64,000 nucleotides of DNA from Seriola aureovittata (GCF_021018895.1 NC_079377.1:16725501-16789500); one strand, 5' to 3'. Shown: positions 48,051 through 61,607, counted from the stretch's first letter. Notes: generated by a model not told the origin, from the letters alone. Translations and numbers: made by a program.

Positions 48051-51000
48051 TGTGCCATACGCTTACAGCGCTCCAGGCTTGCTGCTCCGGCATTAGCGCA
48101 CTGATTCATGAGTTAAGTTTCCCCAACTGCCCACGGCTATTAGCTTTCAGTTCCTTCGGCTGTCATTTGGACTCCAAAGAGTCTTTTGGTTAATGCACTG
48201 TTTTAATGAGAGTGCACTACTCGCTAATATATTTGACTGTATGAAAGGTCACAACAGGAAGCTAAACAGATTGAGAGAGAGGGAGCACAATGGCAGCGGC
48301 GCTGTCACGATCCAAGACAAGGTTTTCGAGCAAATGGATTGGAGATGGGGGTGCGTCAGGGGTGGGCAGCGAGGTTAACGTTAACCTGTGAGGCAGCTAC
48401 CGCTACCGTGTCACCGTTCCACGCCTCGTACCCCCTTTACCCAGCATCCAACTGTGCATAATAGGCCTCGGAACTGATGGGTTACTGCTCCCTCAAATAG
48501 TTACACCACATCCATCAGGGGCTTTAACCAGAGGGAGAAAGAAAAGTTAGAGGAAGAGATGAAAAGAGACAGGCAATGGAAGGGGCAGACACCGGGAGGA
48601 GGCACATGTTTCATTACCCATATAATCACCAGTCTGATTGCCACACAAGCAATATAAGAGCGTCTTACAGCAGCCCCAGGAAATTTATAGCTGTCTGACT
48701 ATGAGATTCCCACCAACCCATTAAATATCCCTGGAATGCTGAGCCGATATGGGAGCAATGGAACAAGGATGGTTCCAGAAATGTGGAATAAGACTCAATA
48801 AAAGTTTGCAAATTGAAAAATTTTGAGCATTTCTGTGCGTATCTTTTGTCACACCTCTAACCTCAAGATGCTTTATTTTCCAAATCCGACGTATTCCAGA
48901 AATTCATCAATTCATCTAACATTTTGACAACTCTGCATAAACAAACATGGCCTCCGCCCTCCTCCTCTCTCAGTCTTTGTCAACACGCAGCCACCGTTCT
49001 GTCACGGGACACCCGTAAGGGACTGTCTCCGAGTACCAGAGCCGTGTCTAGGTTTGGGCCCCAAACCCGATAATCTAACAGTAATCCATTCAAAACTAAT
49101 CAAACATTTACAAAGGTGCCATGATGGGGAGAGAGCTCTATTCATCAGTGTCCTCCATCACCAACACGCAGGCCGACCTCGTTACGCTCGCGGCGTCTCA
49201 ATCTACCTATGCAAATGAGACAGCAGCACGCAGGGTGAGCGGGGCACTGACAACCAGACTTGTGTACAGAAATTATAAACAAATATTCATCCATTATGGC
49301 CGGAGTCACATTCGGGAAGTGCCTGGCAGTGAGGCTGCATACAAACTCTTCTTCTGTTGGACGATTATTCACGGAGCAGGAAGTGACAGTGTTGTCAAGG
49401 TGAATTAGCAGCATATGTCAAGCTTTTGTTATAAATCCTGGCCTACTGGAACCCTTATTTCCCCCCTCTACAGTGTATGCACACATTTGATGATATATCA
49501 ACACCGCTCAGCGATTAATAATTCAGCGAGGGTGATTCCACAGGGGGAGTTGTGGTGAGACGTGGGACAGGCCTTGTAGTGAGGATTGAGGGGTTTTTGG
49601 GGGTGAAAAGTGGCCTCCTTTCCCTGTAATCCTCTCCCAGTGCCTGTAGGCCCCAGACCTTTTTCCCCCCATTACCCAAACCATTTGTTTATTGTGCAGT
49701 AATTACAAACCTCCAAGCCTAAAGGCAAACAGGCGGAGAGGCGCTGTAATGATGGAGACATTTATAACAATATATCATAACAGCAATGGAATCAAACAAT
49801 GAATTTATGTCACAGGATATCAATATCAACGAGCTGCAAAACAACCAGGTGGTTATTACTTCACAGTGAGTCGGGGCTTGTTGGAAACGGGAATATGCAC
49901 TTGTTAAGGTAGACTATTATTGATTTGTAATGAACTGCATTCCCCCTTAAAAGCCAGAGTGTTAGCAGGGTAATATGTTGCATTTTATTTAGCAATTTCA
50001 TGCATGTTTGCTTCACAAGGTTAAAAACCACAATCTGTTCTGAGACAAAAAAAAAAAAAAAAAAAGAAAAAGGAACATTTTCTCATTTTCAGCACTCCAG
50101 AAGCTATTTAATGCTCCCTGTGTAAGAGTGGCAATCCCTATTACCGCTGGATAAAGTGTACCCTTTTTTATTTGAAATGAAAATGTCAGTAATTTCTTTT
50201 GAGATTGATGACTCCTTACACGCGGGCCCAATAAATGAAAAATTGATGAGGCTCAGTTCTCTCTTTTAATATTTAAGGCAATATTAAAGTCTCTCTTACA
50301 TCTCATGGAAATAGTTTTATTTAAAAGGAATAAGACCATTGGGCATTGTTTACTGAACACCTCATGCATGTTTTATAAACCCGGTGGCTCTTGGAGGAAT
50401 TCAAAGGCCCTTGAAATCGTTACTGTTTTGCAGTAAGTATAAAACGACTTAAGAGGAAGTCGAAAGGCATCGGCATTGTTGTGTAGCTGCTCCCTTGTTG
50501 TTGGATGTGGGCTGCTTTGATGAGGGTGCCATTGGTGGATAACGGTGCCAGAAAAGGGAGGAGGGAGTTGCACAATAAATGGCTGAGATTTTATTTCTTC
50601 TATTGGGTCGTAATGTGTGCTCGGTGAGGAAATTGATGTTTAACGTGACTGAGCGGACGAACGAGATGAATTGCCATTTAAAACAAAGACCCATGGGTTG
50701 AAAGCGAGGGAAGAGGGGAAAGAGTGGAAGTTAGAAGTAGGACAAGGAGAGGAAGCCACTTCAATTGTTCCCGATAGTTTGAAACAAGCCAGAGGCAAGG
50801 AGAGTCCCATGCAAAGGCAGAAAATGATACCCAGGTATTACCTGCTAAATTGTCTTGGTTCAAATAGTTCTTCAAATGGGTTGAAAGAGGGAGCTCAAAT
50901 GTATGAAAATACACAATGGACCAAATCAGGGAAAGGAGTTCATTCCTCAGAACAAAGCCTGACCTGTGATGACTTTCATGGCTTTCTTATACACAGAAAG

Positions 51001-51192
51001 CTTAATAATGCTGAATAAAGCTTTGGCCTCATGTTAAATTACTGACCCCAAAATATTTTAAAGGCAGATGGTGGGAACTTCAAGGGAACAAAGCCCTGCC
51101 AGGATCATTTATAGCACATTTATAAAGCCACTGTACTCTCAAAGATGCGTATTTGTTGCCCAGTGAAGCATTTGGCCGAGATCTAAGTTTGC

Positions 51193-51194
<2 letters not shown>

Positions 51195-51232
<38 letters not shown>
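51195..51232. repeat. (CA)n microsatellite
   Basis: Pure CA run, visible directly. Confidence 0.95.
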
Positions 51233-51236
<4 letters not shown>

Positions 51237-52170
51237 CAGAAAACAGCATATAGTGGAAAACCTCCTATACCAGCAGGACACAATCAGCAGCTCCAAGTTG
51301 AGGAGCCCATTACATTGTAGTGGTGGTTAACAGGGACATTCGAACTGAGAACCAAGATACTCCAGCTCCCATTTAGACAAATTAAATCAAGTCCCATAAT
51401 GCTTTATGTATCTGTTGCCTGGGTTACACATCCTAGCACACCAGGCCCCTTGATGGAGGGCGGAATGACGCCTTTTATATCAGATGCTTCGACAACAGGG
51501 GGTGCATACTACCTGCCAACTATTATCAAAGGCACTGGTTTCATAGCCCTGCCATATTTTTTGATTGATCTAAATTACACGTCAGTGAGTGCTGCAGTAA
51601 CATGATCTATAAAGAGATAGCGACTACTTGTACATTATTAAACTCCCCGAGCGGCTGCTCTGCTTTTGGATTGCTGTAATTATCCGTGCTGGAGGCACAA
51701 CAAGTGGCCCAAACACAGCTGTTAGCCTGCCTGCGCACCCGAACACTGGTTGGCATTAATTGTTTCTGAACAGAAGCTACATTTGGCAGAGGTTAACGTT
51801 AAGAGGAGGGGCGGAAAAATGCCTTTATGTCTGTAGCTAAAAATGAAGCAGTCTTTCTGCTCTTTTTTAAATATCAGAAAAACTCTGTATATTATCAGAG
51901 TGCAACAACAAAAAATACTTGTAATTTTGGGAAATGGATTGGTCGCAGCAGTGTGGTCCCAAGGTGAAATCCAAAACATGATTTGCTAGAGGAAGCACAG
52001 GATGTTCGGCTCAACTGATATTCCTCTTTACATCTTCTCTCCAATATCCCATGAACAGAGATTAATCAGCCATTGGTGCTTTATATCTTTTAAAAGCAGA
52101 AATTCCAGTAAATCCTCCTGGTTTTAACAGTAACTGCCTGTGGCCTTCTGACATCCCATATATCCCATCC

Positions 52171-52173
<3 letters not shown>

Positions 52174-52209
<36 letters not shown>
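52174..52209. repeat. (GA)n microsatellite
   Basis: Pure GA run, visible directly. Confidence 0.95.
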
Positions 52210-52212
<3 letters not shown>

Positions 52213-52769
52213 TGAAGGCGAGGGAGTCAGCCAGAGAGGAGGGCATTCTGGAAAACCTGAGGGACCCCTGTGGGACTCCGGTGTGGGTCATGTGACCCTC
52301 GGTGTCCGACACTGTGGCCAAGTGCTGGTGTTGTGGTGACAGAGACGGTAAGGAGGACGTATTGGTTTTACCGCAGCGCTTTGCTTTACCTTAGAACAGA
52401 TCTTACTCCCTGTATTGTGAGTTCATGCTTGTTGGTAGGCCTGCGGGTAATAATAGTTCTATTAAGGACCATTGAAAATACAGTCACCTCGCTGTGAGGC
52501 TGTTCTGTTGCAGTTTTATGTAAAAGCAGAACATGCATGTGAACAGATTTTTTATTAAAGGTAATCCATATACAAGCCTCCATAATGTGCTCGTCTTGGT
52601 TTACATCATCACACACTATCAATGTCTTTTGCTTGCAAGCCTTATTTCATATGTCTCACCTTTTACGAGGACTGTTTGGTAGTGGAAGCAGATGCAGACA
52701 TTGAATTCGAATTCATACAAGGCAGACATAATATCAGGCAATATAGAGGCAGACAGAGAGGCTATTGAA

Positions 52770-52777
52770 ATGCAAAT
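52770..52777 (+). promoter_or_regulatory. Consensus octamer ATGCAAAT
   Basis: An exact POU-factor octamer in the middle of a low-repeat island. Eight bases match often by chance, so only the setting makes it notable. Confidence 0.25.
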
Positions 52778-54760
52778 AGACTGCTGGGGCCGCGGCAGCA
52801 GGGAAAAGAAATTGGGCAGGATGACAATGCAAGTAAACCACTCCAGTTTGTCAAGAAGGCCACGCTTTGTCACAAAACTGGGAATGGATTTCAGCACAAG
52901 TGCTGCTACAGCACTAAAAAGAATAATATTCAAAAATAGAAGGAAAGGAGAAATAAAATAGTTGCCCACCGCAACTCTCGTGTTAAGATTGAGAAATGCC
53001 TGTAAAGTTAGCGTTTTTCAGTTTATTGCTGTGTGTTTATTCCAAGGGACCCTCTTGTATGTGTGCTGGTTTATGGTGGACCATGAATGTGAGCGATGTT
53101 GAGAGTGACAGGGATACGGCGTGCATGCATGTGTGCGTGCTGGTGCACACTTCCTTCATGCTTCATTCTCCTCATGAGTGGCCTTTCAGTGCATGGTGTG
53201 TTTTTGTTAGTCTGGTTGGCATGCTCCATCAGGAGGAGGGACACAGAACTGGGAGGCCTCACCGGACCCTCAGCCATAATAAATTACCTACAAGTGCTGC
53301 AGAACAATAACACAAAAAAGTGCGAGCCATCCATTTCGCCACCATTTACAAGAAATCAATATCAATACTTAATGCAATGCGGATGAAAAATGAGCAGAGA
53401 TACAGGGGCATAATACAAGCTCAAATGAAAGACCTTGGAGTGCTGCTTCCCAAGGGTTTGGAGGGAGGCAAGATGTGAAAAAAAACTGAAGTATAAGAAA
53501 GATTGCATTATGCCTTTTGTTTTTGTCCCTCATCTATTTTTTTAGTTTAAGCCTCATAATAATCTCTTTTCTCAGCTCGGTTGTTTAATTGTTAATCAAT
53601 GTGCAATTTTGGCTCGCCAACAACCCAGGACAGATCATGCACAAACATCTATTTAAAATATTCCCTCTTTGGAAAAGAAAGATGGAATATTAGGACCCGC
53701 ATTTAACATTTAATGCTGAATGTTGTACTTTTTTTTTTTTTTTTTACTTGCTGTAGCAGCAACGGAGGTGATCATCCAACAGCTGTCGGGCTAAGTAGAT
53801 CAGTTGAATGCACAGACATTTCCTTTCGCAGTCGGCGGAGATCTCTTTACCATGTCACAAATGAATCATCTGTTAAAGATAAACATGATCTATATTTGTC
53901 CTCGAGGCTTGCTGCATGATGTCATCACAGCCTTAACGTCCCATTTCATTGTGCTGGTCGGTGATGTATTGCAGGTCCTTGCACGCTGTGTAGCAACTCT
54001 TGAGCCTTTTTGACTGAAGGATGATAAAGATACTGGCGTAGCACAGGTGATATAAAACAATTGCATATTAAGTGATCAAACAGTCTCTACGATGAAAATT
54101 TCAATTTGTTTACTAAAAAGAAATATATCACCTGTCTCTCTATGAAGGGAAGCGCGTCCAGATATTGAATGATACATGCTGTATTATGCATGCACAGAGC
54201 ATGAATTGTGTCTGTGGGGCTGTCACATCACTGAAGAGCTACTTTTTACTGCCAGGTGCATCACCGGCCTCAATTAGACTTGTCATCCGCAGTGAAAGGC
54301 CTTTTTAAATGGTGCTTTTGTGTTGAACTTCTCCATGTCTTGTGGTCTGGTGGAGTTTAAACTTCTCTGGTTCCCTGGAGGTCTAGCTAGCAGTTAAGTC
54401 AAAGTTTATATCCTTTTGTCATTCTCCTTCCTCCCCTGCACCCCTCCCTCCTCTTAGTCCCTGATGGCATACGCACTATTCAGCATATGAACCACAGTTG
54501 TGTGGGTGAGATATGGTCTTGCCCACACAACTCTAAAATTACATTTTTGCTTTGGAAAATTCATGCTTTTTGCTTTTGAATGAGTGTTACCTTTTAATGC
54601 AGGTTGGTTCATGAGAGACAAAAAAAAAAGACAGATTCAGATATAACATTAAAATCTGAAACCTGTTCAGATTAAGTATGAATCCTTTAGCTCTCTCTAC
54701 TGTTGTTTCCATCCACATCCTGCTTCCCGAGTGTGGTTATCTCAGCCTTGGAGTCTGTCA

Positions 54761-54776
54761 CCAGTAGATGGCACTG
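54761..54776 (+). promoter_or_regulatory. Consensus CTCF-binding motif
   Basis: CCAGTAGATGGCACTG matches the CTCF core CCASYAGRKGGCRSYR at all 16 positions. It is the best match found by eye in the window. It points rightward, away from the GPCR. Binding itself is inferred. Confidence 0.5.
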
Positions 54777-56371
54777 CAGCCAAGTTGTCAGGCCGTACAG
54801 CCACCAATTTCAGCTGCCAGCTCCGGCTGCCAAAGAAAAAAGTGTAAATGTATTTGTTTCCCCCTGGCTTTGAGGGCTTTTTCAGCCGTTGTATTCAGAG
54901 GCCAGATGCAGTGTGTGTGACACAGAGAGAGAATATCAATAACCAATATGCTCACAGGCCAGTGGCCGACGGTTCCAAGTCCTCCAAGCACACAGTGGCG
55001 ATTCCCCTTTTAAAGTCTGTCCCTATTCAAATTACACTCTTGTTGCCCTGAAAACACAAATGATCATGGCTTTGGTGATAAGCAACCAAAAACGGAGCAT
55101 TTTTGTTGTCTCTCCCTCTTTGTACTCCAGTTACTCAGGTTACGGGCTATCAAAAGCAGAGCGTATATTCTTTACTATTACGTCTGCCTACCTCTGACTT
55201 ATCAAAAGGCGAGCAACATCAATTAGTCTTTGGAGGATACAGTATTTTTGTATTGTTAAAGGTCTGGTGTCGAGTTCTGAGGGGAGCCATTGTCCCTTCT
55301 TGAGCTTGAGTCCTTTAGAGTGCATAAGTGTTTATTGAACTCCATAGAAAGCACCAGGACAAAGGGACCTGATATTCCTTACTCACTTGCTGCATAGTTT
55401 GTATCATAATTTCACTATAAGCTGTTGCAATCGGCACTGTGAGGAACTTTGGCAGACATTCAATGTGGCTGTTTGAACCCGAGCTGGCCCGGTTGTATTG
55501 TGGGTTCCACCTGGGTACTCTTAAAGACCAATATTAAACGAACAATGGTGTTGACTTTGTGGGTATTTGGGATTTTATGTGTGGAATTAGGAGGGTTATG
55601 TGGCCAGGTTGTGACGGGGTTGACAGAGCGGGATGAGCACTGAAAGGATTGTGGTTTGACATGACATGTGAAGGCTGTTATCCATTGTTGTGATGTGGAG
55701 CTGCAGGCTAAGACCTGGAGAGCAAGTGGTTGGATTTCTAAAGATTTTGGGGAGCCAAAAATGTTCTTTAGTTATATAGATTTTATAAATATTGATGAAA
55801 TATTGATGACATTCATGCATTTCTTCTGTTGGAGTAATATAATGCAATGTAAGTATTCGAAATAGCAATTAATTTGAGGGCAAAATAAAGCCTTATCAAC
55901 CATCCACAGCCTCAAAATCATCCTCATTTGTATTCTACTACAAATCTTCAACTCTGTATGTACCTGTGCTGTGTTGTTAAGTTTTTTGATTAGAAAATAC
56001 ACCTGGAGTCAAACATGCCTATGCATTACACTCCCAGACATATAAGTAAGTGATATTGCAGAGCAGAGTGTGACAAAGTTCACTCTCTTGTCCCCCCATG
56101 GCCTCAGGCTGGATGAGCTCATGGCTGTGCTGTATGGAATCAAAGAAAAAGTGTTTGGTTGAACTGAGGGCGGACCTCGGTGTCATGGTGTCAGCGCTAA
56201 CATCAGTAAAACACACACTTGTCACTCTGAATGGCTTTGAATGGCTGTATCACTATAACAGGTCATGCAAAACACGCCTATGTGCACACAGGCCATTAAC
56301 ACTCTGTAGTAACCGGTATGGCCTTGTTTGTTTTTTTTTTAATTACAAATATCTCTCAGTCACTTCAATTC

Positions 56372-56800
56372 TTAAAGGAATAGTTCAACATTTTGGGAAA
56401 TATGTGTATTTGTTTTCTTGCCGAGAGCTCGATGAGAATATCAATATGAATATCGAATGATAAAATTACAAATAATATCATGTTTTCTGTCTGTTCAAAA
56501 GAACAATGTAAATATGAGTGTTGTTCTCTATTATCATAATGAGGAAATGTTATCGTATCAGGCAAATTGCAAAAATGTTGAAAGCAAACTTGGTAAAGGT
56601 TAGGGAAAGATTGTGGTCGGGTTTATTTTTAAAGAAAATGTCCAAAGTGATTTGACACACAATATGTTTATCATTATTTAACTGAAACCATGATCTTTTA
56701 CCAACTTTAATCACAGAGCTTGTTTTAAATGGACATTTCTAGGAGACTAGGTTGTTTGGAAGGAAATGGTTTTCCCCAAAATGTTGAACTGTTCCTTTAA
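56372..56800. mobile_element. MITE with TTAA flanks and near-perfect inverted ends
   Basis: A 421-bp element lies between TTAA (56372-56375) and TTAA (56797-56800). The left end AGGAATAGTTCAACATTTTG and the complement of the right end AGGAACAGTTCAACATTTTG differ at one position. The left-end phrase tttcttgccgagagctcgatgag is familiar from a very common fish repeat. Inside, ggttagggaaagattgtggt (about 56599) and the complement of accatgatcttttaccaac (about 56687-56705) form a second inverted pair, suggesting a nested element. No coding capacity. Confidence 0.75.
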
Positions 56801-58147
56801 GGAGCCAAATCAGTATGTGTAAACGTAATGGCGTCTTCTTAAATGATATCCAAGTCTAGGTCATTATTTTATTACTTTTATCAGTGATTGCAGCTGAAGA
56901 CATCAGTACTCAAAGTCTATTTGTTTGTGTTGCAATTTGAAATGTTAAGTGTTAAGGTTCAGTGTGTTTGCTCAGGTTGGTGCAGCATATAATAACTTAA
57001 TTGGAAAAATGCAGCTTCAGGTTGAGAGATATTAATTTCACTGGGGCTGAAATTAGAAGTCATCAAACCAAAGATTCAATAACTACACCCACTCAGCTAT
57101 TTCATATATACTGCCCCTTTACCTCCATATACTAAACATTCTGAAGTTTCCTTTCTGTCTGACCTTTTCCTCATCTGGCCTCCTTTCCTTCTCTGCCTCC
57201 TTCAATCCTTCACTCCCTCCCTCCCTCTCTCTCTCTGTCTGGCGATGATTTTTTAGATCACTACCATTAACACCAGCATGCTGAGCTCTAATTACTCACT
57301 CACTCAGCGTTCTGGGCTGCCCGCCGCTTGTTTGGGTAAGCAATGTGGCCCGCTAGCAAGATGCTTGTTAAATGAATGCACTTAATTATATAAGAAGATA
57401 ATTACATGTAAATGTTGCATCTAAAAGCAGCCATCCAGTCCCGCTTGCTGATTTAATAGGTGCATGTTTAGGATCCTTGTTTTGTTTATTTTAGAGTGAG
57501 GTGATTAATTGCCTGTTCTGATGAATCTGACGGATATTGCCTCCATGGTGGCATAGAACCAGTTGCCCAAGGTTTATGAATACATGTTGTTGTTGTTTTT
57601 TTTGCCTTTGTGGATTTACAGATGAACATACATGCATACATGGGATCATGCATGAAAATGTCACATTTACAACATGGAATGATCTGAACTTAGCCCATAA
57701 TTTTAACTGATATTCAAGTCTTTTACCCTGAGCTGGTGGTGACTAATGCGCATTTTACAGCACAGCCAATACTGATGAAAAACTCACTTGAATTGTCAAA
57801 TGGATGCACAATAGCAGCAACATAATCATGGAACAAAATGGAATAATAACTGTAAAACAGTCACATGATCTGCCCACAACAACCTGCATCTCCTTCACTC
57901 TAGTCGTAAAAAAATTGCACGACAATGATTCATTTATCAATATTCTATTGTCCAGGGCAAATGATGCAGCTCTAAGCTGAATTTCATTCAAGTCCCTGTC
58001 AAATGAAAGATTATTTAGTGTGTTTTAAGAAGGTGGAGTGCAGGGTGGAGATAGGGGTCAGAGTTGGAGGGCTCCCTAGGGAGGTCCCGAGGGTCTCTGG
58101 GACATCAGTCGTCCATTATGAGCTAATCAGGAGGGGGGAGTGTGCGG

Positions 58148-58148
<1 letters not shown>

Positions 58149-58217
<69 letters not shown>

Positions 58218-58226
58218 GTGTGTGTG
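58149..58226. repeat. (TG)n microsatellite
   Basis: About 38 TG units with one CG interruption, the longest dinucleotide run in the window. Open frames over it on both strands are artefacts. Confidence 0.95.
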
Positions 58227-58990
58227 GGTGGTGTGGGAGACCATGTGTGTCCATGAGAGGGTGGGGGGTGGGGGGTAAAAGGATGGAGAAAAAGAGAGCC
58301 GCCACGTGTTGTGTGTATAATGTGCGTATATGCTTGTGTCCATGTGGTCGCAGTGATGTGTGTGTGTGATGGGGGGAGACCTTGCCTGTGTCTCTTAATC
58401 TCTTAAAGCAGCAGAAGGCAGGATCCCCCAGGACTTTATCCATGGAGGCTCTCTGCCCTCATGAACATGGCACAGACACCTACAACCTCCAGATGCTTGT
58501 GGTTCGATACAGGCCTCAAGATTGACATCCACCCATACTCTCACTGGGCTCTTTGCACAGCCCAGGGGACCTGCTGTGTTAAGAACATGATATAGTATTT
58601 ACAAAAAAATATTTGTAAATGGAGGCCGTTTGGCTGTTGGTAATGGGTTCTGTCCATGCTGCTGTTTCCCACCCTGCCATCTTTGGGAGAAGAAAATGCA
58701 AACCAAAGGGGATAAATGTCAGGAGATGTATGCCCCAGACACCCGGCCCGGACTGCTTCTGTCTCATCCAGTCAGCCGACACGTCCACTCTGTGACTTTA
58801 AATCCCTCAGCTAGAGACAAGCTAACAGCTCCTACACTTACTGCAACAGAAACAGAAATGAAATCCCAGAGAACTTTGATGACTGAAAGTGCAATCGAAA
58901 ACATTAAGTCATATTTCATTTCACGCAGCTTGTTGGAGTCATGCCGCAGCGGATGTGAGGCTGTGAAATTTCCAGTAAAAAATGTAGCGC

Positions 58991-59010
58991 TTTTTTTTTT
59001 TTTTTTTTTT
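58991..59010. repeat. T homopolymer
   Basis: Twenty consecutive Ts, visible directly. Similar A or T runs are at 50047-50065, 53730-53746 and 59969-59984. Confidence 0.9.
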
Positions 59011-60570
59011 GAACAAGCACTTTCAGATAATAAATTGATGTTTCGATTAGATGGGCTTTACTCGTGACCACTCAGGAAACAAATACGCCACAAGAAACAA
59101 AATATTGCAAGGGAAAACCTCAATTGATTTTCTTTTTTTCCCATACAATGAGAGGGATAAACCCATAACTATGATGCATTAAAAGCACTGAGAAAGCTGC
59201 ATATAATAAAGTGATATGCCCTGTTTGTGTTACTGTTGCAGTGGAAAGTTTAAAATGTCATAGCTGGTAAACTCACAAATCTTTCAGGTTCAGCCATTTA
59301 TAATTTTTACTGCAATATTTGGTGTTGGTTGAGAAATCAGAATAGATGTTGAGCCTGATGCAGCTAAGCTTTTAATAAGACTGGAATGCAACCTTCTTCC
59401 AACCAGTACTAGCAGACTATCCTGCTGTGACGACCAGGAAAGACATATTTAAGATTACTCGGACTGATAACACACTTTATTCCTGAGAACACTTAATTAC
59501 ACTGCTTGTTTGCAGTGTTCATTTGGAGGATACATGGATTAGTAGCCTGTAAGTAGAGGCTGCTCAGGGAGGATTGGGTGTATCAGAGACACCTGATCCA
59601 TCCCCAGGCGCACTTTTACAGCCTCTGAAATGAGACGCATCTTTGATTTGCTTGCCCTGTAAACAGACAGAGACATGAAGGAGCTCTGGTCTCAGCCTCA
59701 CTCCGAGCTGCCAAAGATTCACTGGCTGAAAAATGGATACAGTCACGCTCACGACTCTGACACATTTTTTTGTTTTTGCACTACACTGCCTTATTAGATG
59801 GCTAATGAAACGTTGGCTTTTCCAGTGTTGCTGTAATTGGAAACTTTGTTAACACACTCATTATTATGGTTGGAATGTATTTACAACCGACAGCTGGAGT
59901 CATGACTTCATCAACGATGTTCTTCACTAGTTTCTGTCAACATGACAAACCAGTTTTTACCTCGTAGGTTTAAAAAAAAAAAAAAAACATACACACACTC
60001 GTACACACACAGACGTCGAGACACCATGGATTCTTTTTGTTTGGGTTCCCTCGCCCCCTGGGGCCTCGTCTTGGCCTGTCAACATGAAGGCTGCGACAGG
60101 CCCGTGAAGCGGCTGACAGTCTAATGCTGCCGGGCGACCAGTGGAAGTCTGATTAGATTGTACAACATATTCAGAGGAAAGATAAAACCACTATGGGAAA
60201 GTAGTTAGCTTTAGATGGGGCGATAAGGAAGTGTCAAGGGTATGTTGTAATCTTGAAAGGTTACAGATTTGTTGTCTGAGTGCAGGATCTAATAACTTCA
60301 GTTACAGCTGGATGCTTGTGCAGACAGAACAGGTTCTGCAGTGTGAATCAGATGTCATATACATTTCAGCTTTTTACAGACTGCTTAGTACTTTGGTGGA
60401 TGTGTTAACAGCGCATGACTAACAGGTTAATTATTCAGTATTTGATATTCACGTTTAGTCAAGTGTTACATTAGTTGTATATAAATCTTATTATTGACCA
60501 CTACCAACACATAAATGTAATGCAACCCCACCGATAATAACTAGGAATATATAAGTAGAGTTTAAAGAGA

Positions 60571-60660
60571 TTAATATTGCAGTTAATTAATAACAAAGTA
60601 GGCTAACTGCAGTTAATTAATATTAATTAACATAATTAATATTAATTAGTGAATTAACTA
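60571..60660. repeat. TTAATTAA-rich direct and inverted repeats
   Basis: tgcagttaattaata occurs twice, 29 bp apart (about 60578 and 60607). It is followed by a string of overlapping TTAATTAA / TTAATATTAATTA palindromes. Confidence 0.7.
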
Positions 60661-61182
60661 TATTTAAGGATACCTCTTTAGTAATATTTTGCAGCAACAC
60701 TTACCATAAGTACTGTTCAAAAAATGTATCTTAAAATACAGTATAAATATTAATTTTCTTTAGCTGCAGATGAAACACACAACTTTACTGTTTTTACTAT
60801 TTGATTTCAAAGACATTTGTCCTCTAGAGTTTAACTCGTGCACAATGATAAGCGTGTTTGAAACAAAACATCTTCCAAGGTAATTACAAAGAGCTTTACA
60901 TCTAAAATAGTAATAGCTGGCACTGGCACTATGATCCTTTCTAAGCATGAGCTGTATATGTTTGCTCTTACTGTGACAGCATAGGGTGTGAAGTATATCA
61001 GTCTATGCATTTGTGATAGCTGGCTATTTTAATACAAAGTTATAACATAGTATCACCTTTCCACTTGAAACAGTCAGTGGGCTAAATTATAACCAAACAG
61101 AGGATAAATATGACTGAAGCAGTAATGTTGACTATTTCATTTTTTTATACTGTTCATAGCTGCACAGTAAATATTTGTTTTA

Positions 61183-61183
<1 letters not shown>

Positions 61184-61219
<36 letters not shown>
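61184..61219. repeat. (TG)n microsatellite
   Basis: Pure TG run, visible directly. Confidence 0.95.
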
Positions 61220-61607
61220 TGTGTGGTAACATGTGTGCACGTTGAAGTCTAAACACACTGCTTATCACATTAATGCCATGCCACCGCTTGTTTATCTAGA
61301 CAGATGAATCATGACTTAATTGGCTATAATGAGCTCAGTTGTTTTTAATAAACTGTTCCTGGCAAAGTGAACAAGTGGAGTAGTGGGAGGTACAGGCCAG
61401 AGTCGAAAAATTCACTTGATGGTTTCATTTAAACGCTACATGATCTTTCATCATGCAGAGGAGTAGCTACGCATTTCTCTCTTTTCATTTTTTACCATAA
61501 GATTTTACATCTTTATATGTGAATTTGACAGTGTGCCATATAAACCAAGACAGAAATGTCAATTCTGCCCCATGAATTGTGGTCTGCAGTGACCTTTCCT
61601 GTTGTCC

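Larger units (their letters stand above)
48051..56370. other. Gene desert with candidate conserved noncoding islands
   Basis: No gene supported. Low-repeat islands with dense homeodomain/POU-like words are seen at about 48060-48250, 48930-49430, 49700-50260, 50400-50680, 51380-51700, 52650-52930 and 53560-53990. A consensus CTCF motif lies at 54761. The minus-strand frame 52619-52969 overlaps the island at 52650-52930 and is probably incidental. Confidence 0.4.

Noticed and set aside
47551..48093. 180-codon minus-strand open frame, the second longest in the window
   Set aside because: Composition is dominated by Ser, Leu, Phe and Pro because the plus strand is purine-rich. It has no domain, no splice or promoter signals, and a second frame over the same bases is also open.
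58495..58515. B-box-like ggttcgatac, possible tRNA or SINE
   Set aside because: No A-box, cloverleaf stems or SINE body around it.
58630..59067. 145-codon plus-strand open frame
   Set aside because: No domain, a poly-Phe stretch from a T20 run, and no promoter or splice support.
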